A stretch of 7,386 bases of DNA from Paracoccaceae bacterium. Lineage in GTDB: Bacteria > Pseudomonadota > Alphaproteobacteria > Rhodobacterales > Rhodobacteraceae. This document shows, one piece after another, positions 5,968-7,386 of the stretch. The stretch spans positions 1-7,386 of the forward strand of contig DAOUPC010000138.1 of NCBI GenBank assembly GCA_030626365.1, given 5' to 3'. Each line of letters opens with the position of its first letter. The first letter of the stretch is position 1. A program made the position numbers and the translations under genes. The notes below the pieces were generated by a model. The model saw only the letters and a program-made list of their open reading frames with translations. It ran no database searches and was not told where the DNA came from.

Positions 5968-7386
5968 ATGACGGATACCAGCGCAGGGGTAATTGCCGGG
6001 CATCTGGCAACTGCGGGTTGTGGGCATGTGTTTGGCATGCCGGGCGGCGAGGTTCTGGTGCTGCTGGATGCGCTGCGGGATGCGGGCATCAAATTCACCC
6101 TTTGCAAACATGAAAACGCCGCCGGATACATGGCCGAAGGCAGTTGGCATGCCACCGGCGCGCCGGGCATATTGCTGACCACGATCGGGCCGGGTCTGGC
6201 CAATGCGATGAACGCCGTGGCCAATGCGTTTCAGGAACAGGTGCCGATGATCGTGCTGTCGGGCTGCATCGATGCGCCCGAGGCCGAACAGTTTACCCAT
6301 CAGGTGATGGACCAGTCCGCGCTGATGGCCCCGGTGACCAAGGCACAGTACCGCGTGGCCCCCGGCACGGCGGCGCATGTGGTGCAAAAGGCGCTGGCGG
6401 TGGCCATGGCCGACCCGCCCGGCCCGGTGCATATCGACCTGCCCGTCGGGCTGGCGGCCAAACCGGCCCCCAATGTTGCCATATCCGCGCCCGCACAGCG
6501 CAGCGCGGGCTGGCCACAAGGGTCTGCACTGGACATGGCCGCAAAACGGCTGGGACGCGCGCAAAACCCGATCATTCTGGCCGGGCTTGGCGCGCTGCTG
6601 CATGATGCGGGCGGGGCCATTAGCGCACTTTCCCACGCAGGCAATATTCCGGTCGTCACCACCTACAAGGCCAAGGGCGTGATGAACGAAGGTGATCCGC
6701 TGTGCCTTGGCGGGCATGGGTTGTCGCCGCTGTCGGACAAGGCCATTCTGCCATTGCTGAAGTCCTCGGACTGTGTGCTGCTGGCGGGGTATGACCCGAT
6801 TGAAATGCGCGCGGGATGGATTCAGCCCTGGGCGGCTGAGGCGGCGATCGAGCTTGCCCACGCCGACATCAACCACGGCATGCATGGCAGCGCGCAGCGG
6901 GTGGTCGGGGATATTGCCGCGCTGGTTGCGCAATTGCATGCCGCCCTGCCCGACCCTGCGCCGGTCTGGCCGCAGGGCGAACCGGGCATGGCGCGCACGG
7001 CTCTGAAGTCAGAGTTTGCCGGTCCCGACCACTGGGGACCGCATGCGGTTTTCCGCACGCTTCAGGCGAACCTGCCGCAAGGAGGCATTGTTACGGTGGA
7101 CAGTGGCGCGCATCGCATTCTGATCAGCCAGATGTGGCAGTGCGAGCGCCCGCGCAGCCTGCTGCAATCCACCGCTTTCTGCACCATGGGTGTGGCCGTG
7201 CCGCTGGCCATTGGTCATGCCATCGCCCGTCCCGACACACCGGTGATGGCAGTTGTCGGCGACGCCGGGTTCGACATGTCGCCCGGCGATCTGGCCACTT
7301 TGCGCGACACACGATTGCCCATGGCCATCGTCGTGCTGGTTGACGACGCGCTGGCGCTGATCGAAAAGAAACAGACGCTGATGCAA
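5968..7386 (+). CDS. thiamine-diphosphate-dependent enzyme, acetolactate synthase-like, 3' end missing
   Basis: 473 codons without a stop run to the end of the window; relatives have about 530-570 residues, so the last 60-100 are missing. The family makes or breaks C-C bonds next to a 2-keto carbon, mostly acetolactate synthases and 2-oxoacid decarboxylases, in the cytoplasm. The N-terminal pyrimidine-binding domain (about 1-165) has GCGHVFGMPGGEVL and CKHENAAGYMAEG, where E49 is the expected catalytic glutamate. TTIGPGLANAMNAVANAFQE and PGPVHIDLPVG follow. The middle domain (about 185-335) includes NPIILAGLGALL and VVTTYKAKG. The C-terminal cofactor domain (from about 360) has STAFCTMGVAVPLAIGHAIA and VVGDAGFDMSPGDLATL. 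The cofactor/metal motif is altered: GDA (431-433) instead of GDG, and VLVDDAL (D459, D460) instead of NN. The later LIEKKQ resembles LI..KQ in catabolic acetolactate synthase-like proteins. It is divergent from the LysR gene, which may regulate it. The exact substrate cannot be assigned. Confidence 0.9.
   Translation, partial: MTDTSAGVIAGHLATAGCGHVFGMPGGEVLVLLDALRDAGIKFTLCKHENAAGYMAEGSWHATGAPGILLTTIGPGLANAMNAVANAFQEQVPMIVLSGCIDAPEAEQFTHQVMDQSALMAPVTKAQYRVAPGTAAHVVQKALAVAMADPPGPVHIDLPVGLAAKPAPNVAISAPAQRSAGWPQGSALDMAAKRLGRAQNPIILAGLGALLHDAGGAISALSHAGNIPVVTTYKAKGVMNEGDPLCLGGHGLSPLSDKAILPLLKSSDCVLLAGYDPIEMRAGWIQPWAAEAAIELAHADINHGMHGSAQRVVGDIAALVAQLHAALPDPAPVWPQGEPGMARTALKSEFAGPDHWGPHAVFRTLQANLPQGGIVTVDSGAHRILISQMWQCERPRSLLQSTAFCTMGVAVPLAIGHAIARPDTPVMAVVGDAGFDMSPGDLATLRDTRLPMAIVVLVDDALALIEKKQTLMQ

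Noticed and set aside
5932..6939. 335-residue open frame on the minus strand
   Set aside because: It is fully antisense to the ThDP enzyme, whose plus-strand frame has clear family motifs throughout. The antisense protein is rich in His, Arg, Gly and Gln with no recognisable domain, typical of GC-rich mirror frames.

Overview
The window looks like a chromosomal segment of a GC-rich alphaproteobacterium, most likely of the Rhodobacterales/Roseobacter type. That placement is an inference from codon use (third positions mostly G or C) and from the style of the proteins; no rRNA or other phylogenetic marker is present. I see no tRNA, rRNA, insertion sequence, CRISPR array, integrase or phage gene.

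Layout. (1) Positions 2-3722, + strand: the C-terminal 209 residues of an RND-type periplasmic adaptor (HlyD/AcrA class), then after a 4-base gap a complete 1028-residue RND inner-membrane permease. Together they form a proton-driven efflux pump; no outer-membrane channel gene is in view. (2) Positions 3725-5628, - strand: three co-directional genes which, in transcription order, are a LysR-type regulator, a His/Met-rich exported protein of 197 residues, and a small exported protein of 107 residues with two cysteines after its signal peptide. The last of these converges on the permease gene, with only two bases between the stop codons. (3) Positions 5629-5967: a 339-base divergent intergenic region, AT-rich on the LysR side, with a perfect 6+3+6 inverted repeat followed by a T-rich run on the other side. 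(4) Positions 5968-7386, + strand: the first 473 codons of a thiamine-diphosphate enzyme of the acetolactate-synthase/2-oxoacid-decarboxylase type, running off the window.

How the genes may work together. The adaptor and permease form a transport operon. The LysR gene is divergent from the thiamine-diphosphate enzyme gene, the classic arrangement in which the regulator controls its neighbour and itself. It also heads a string of two exported proteins, one of which has metal-ligand-rich ends. Whether the regulator serves the enzyme, the exported proteins or both cannot be decided from sequence alone.

I did not find a clear new multi-gene system. The points most worth following up are the His/Met-rich exported protein with its unusual start region (TGATG junction and a (GA)6 tract acting as ribosome-binding site), the hairpin-plus-T-run in the enzyme leader, and the altered cofactor-binding motif of the enzyme.
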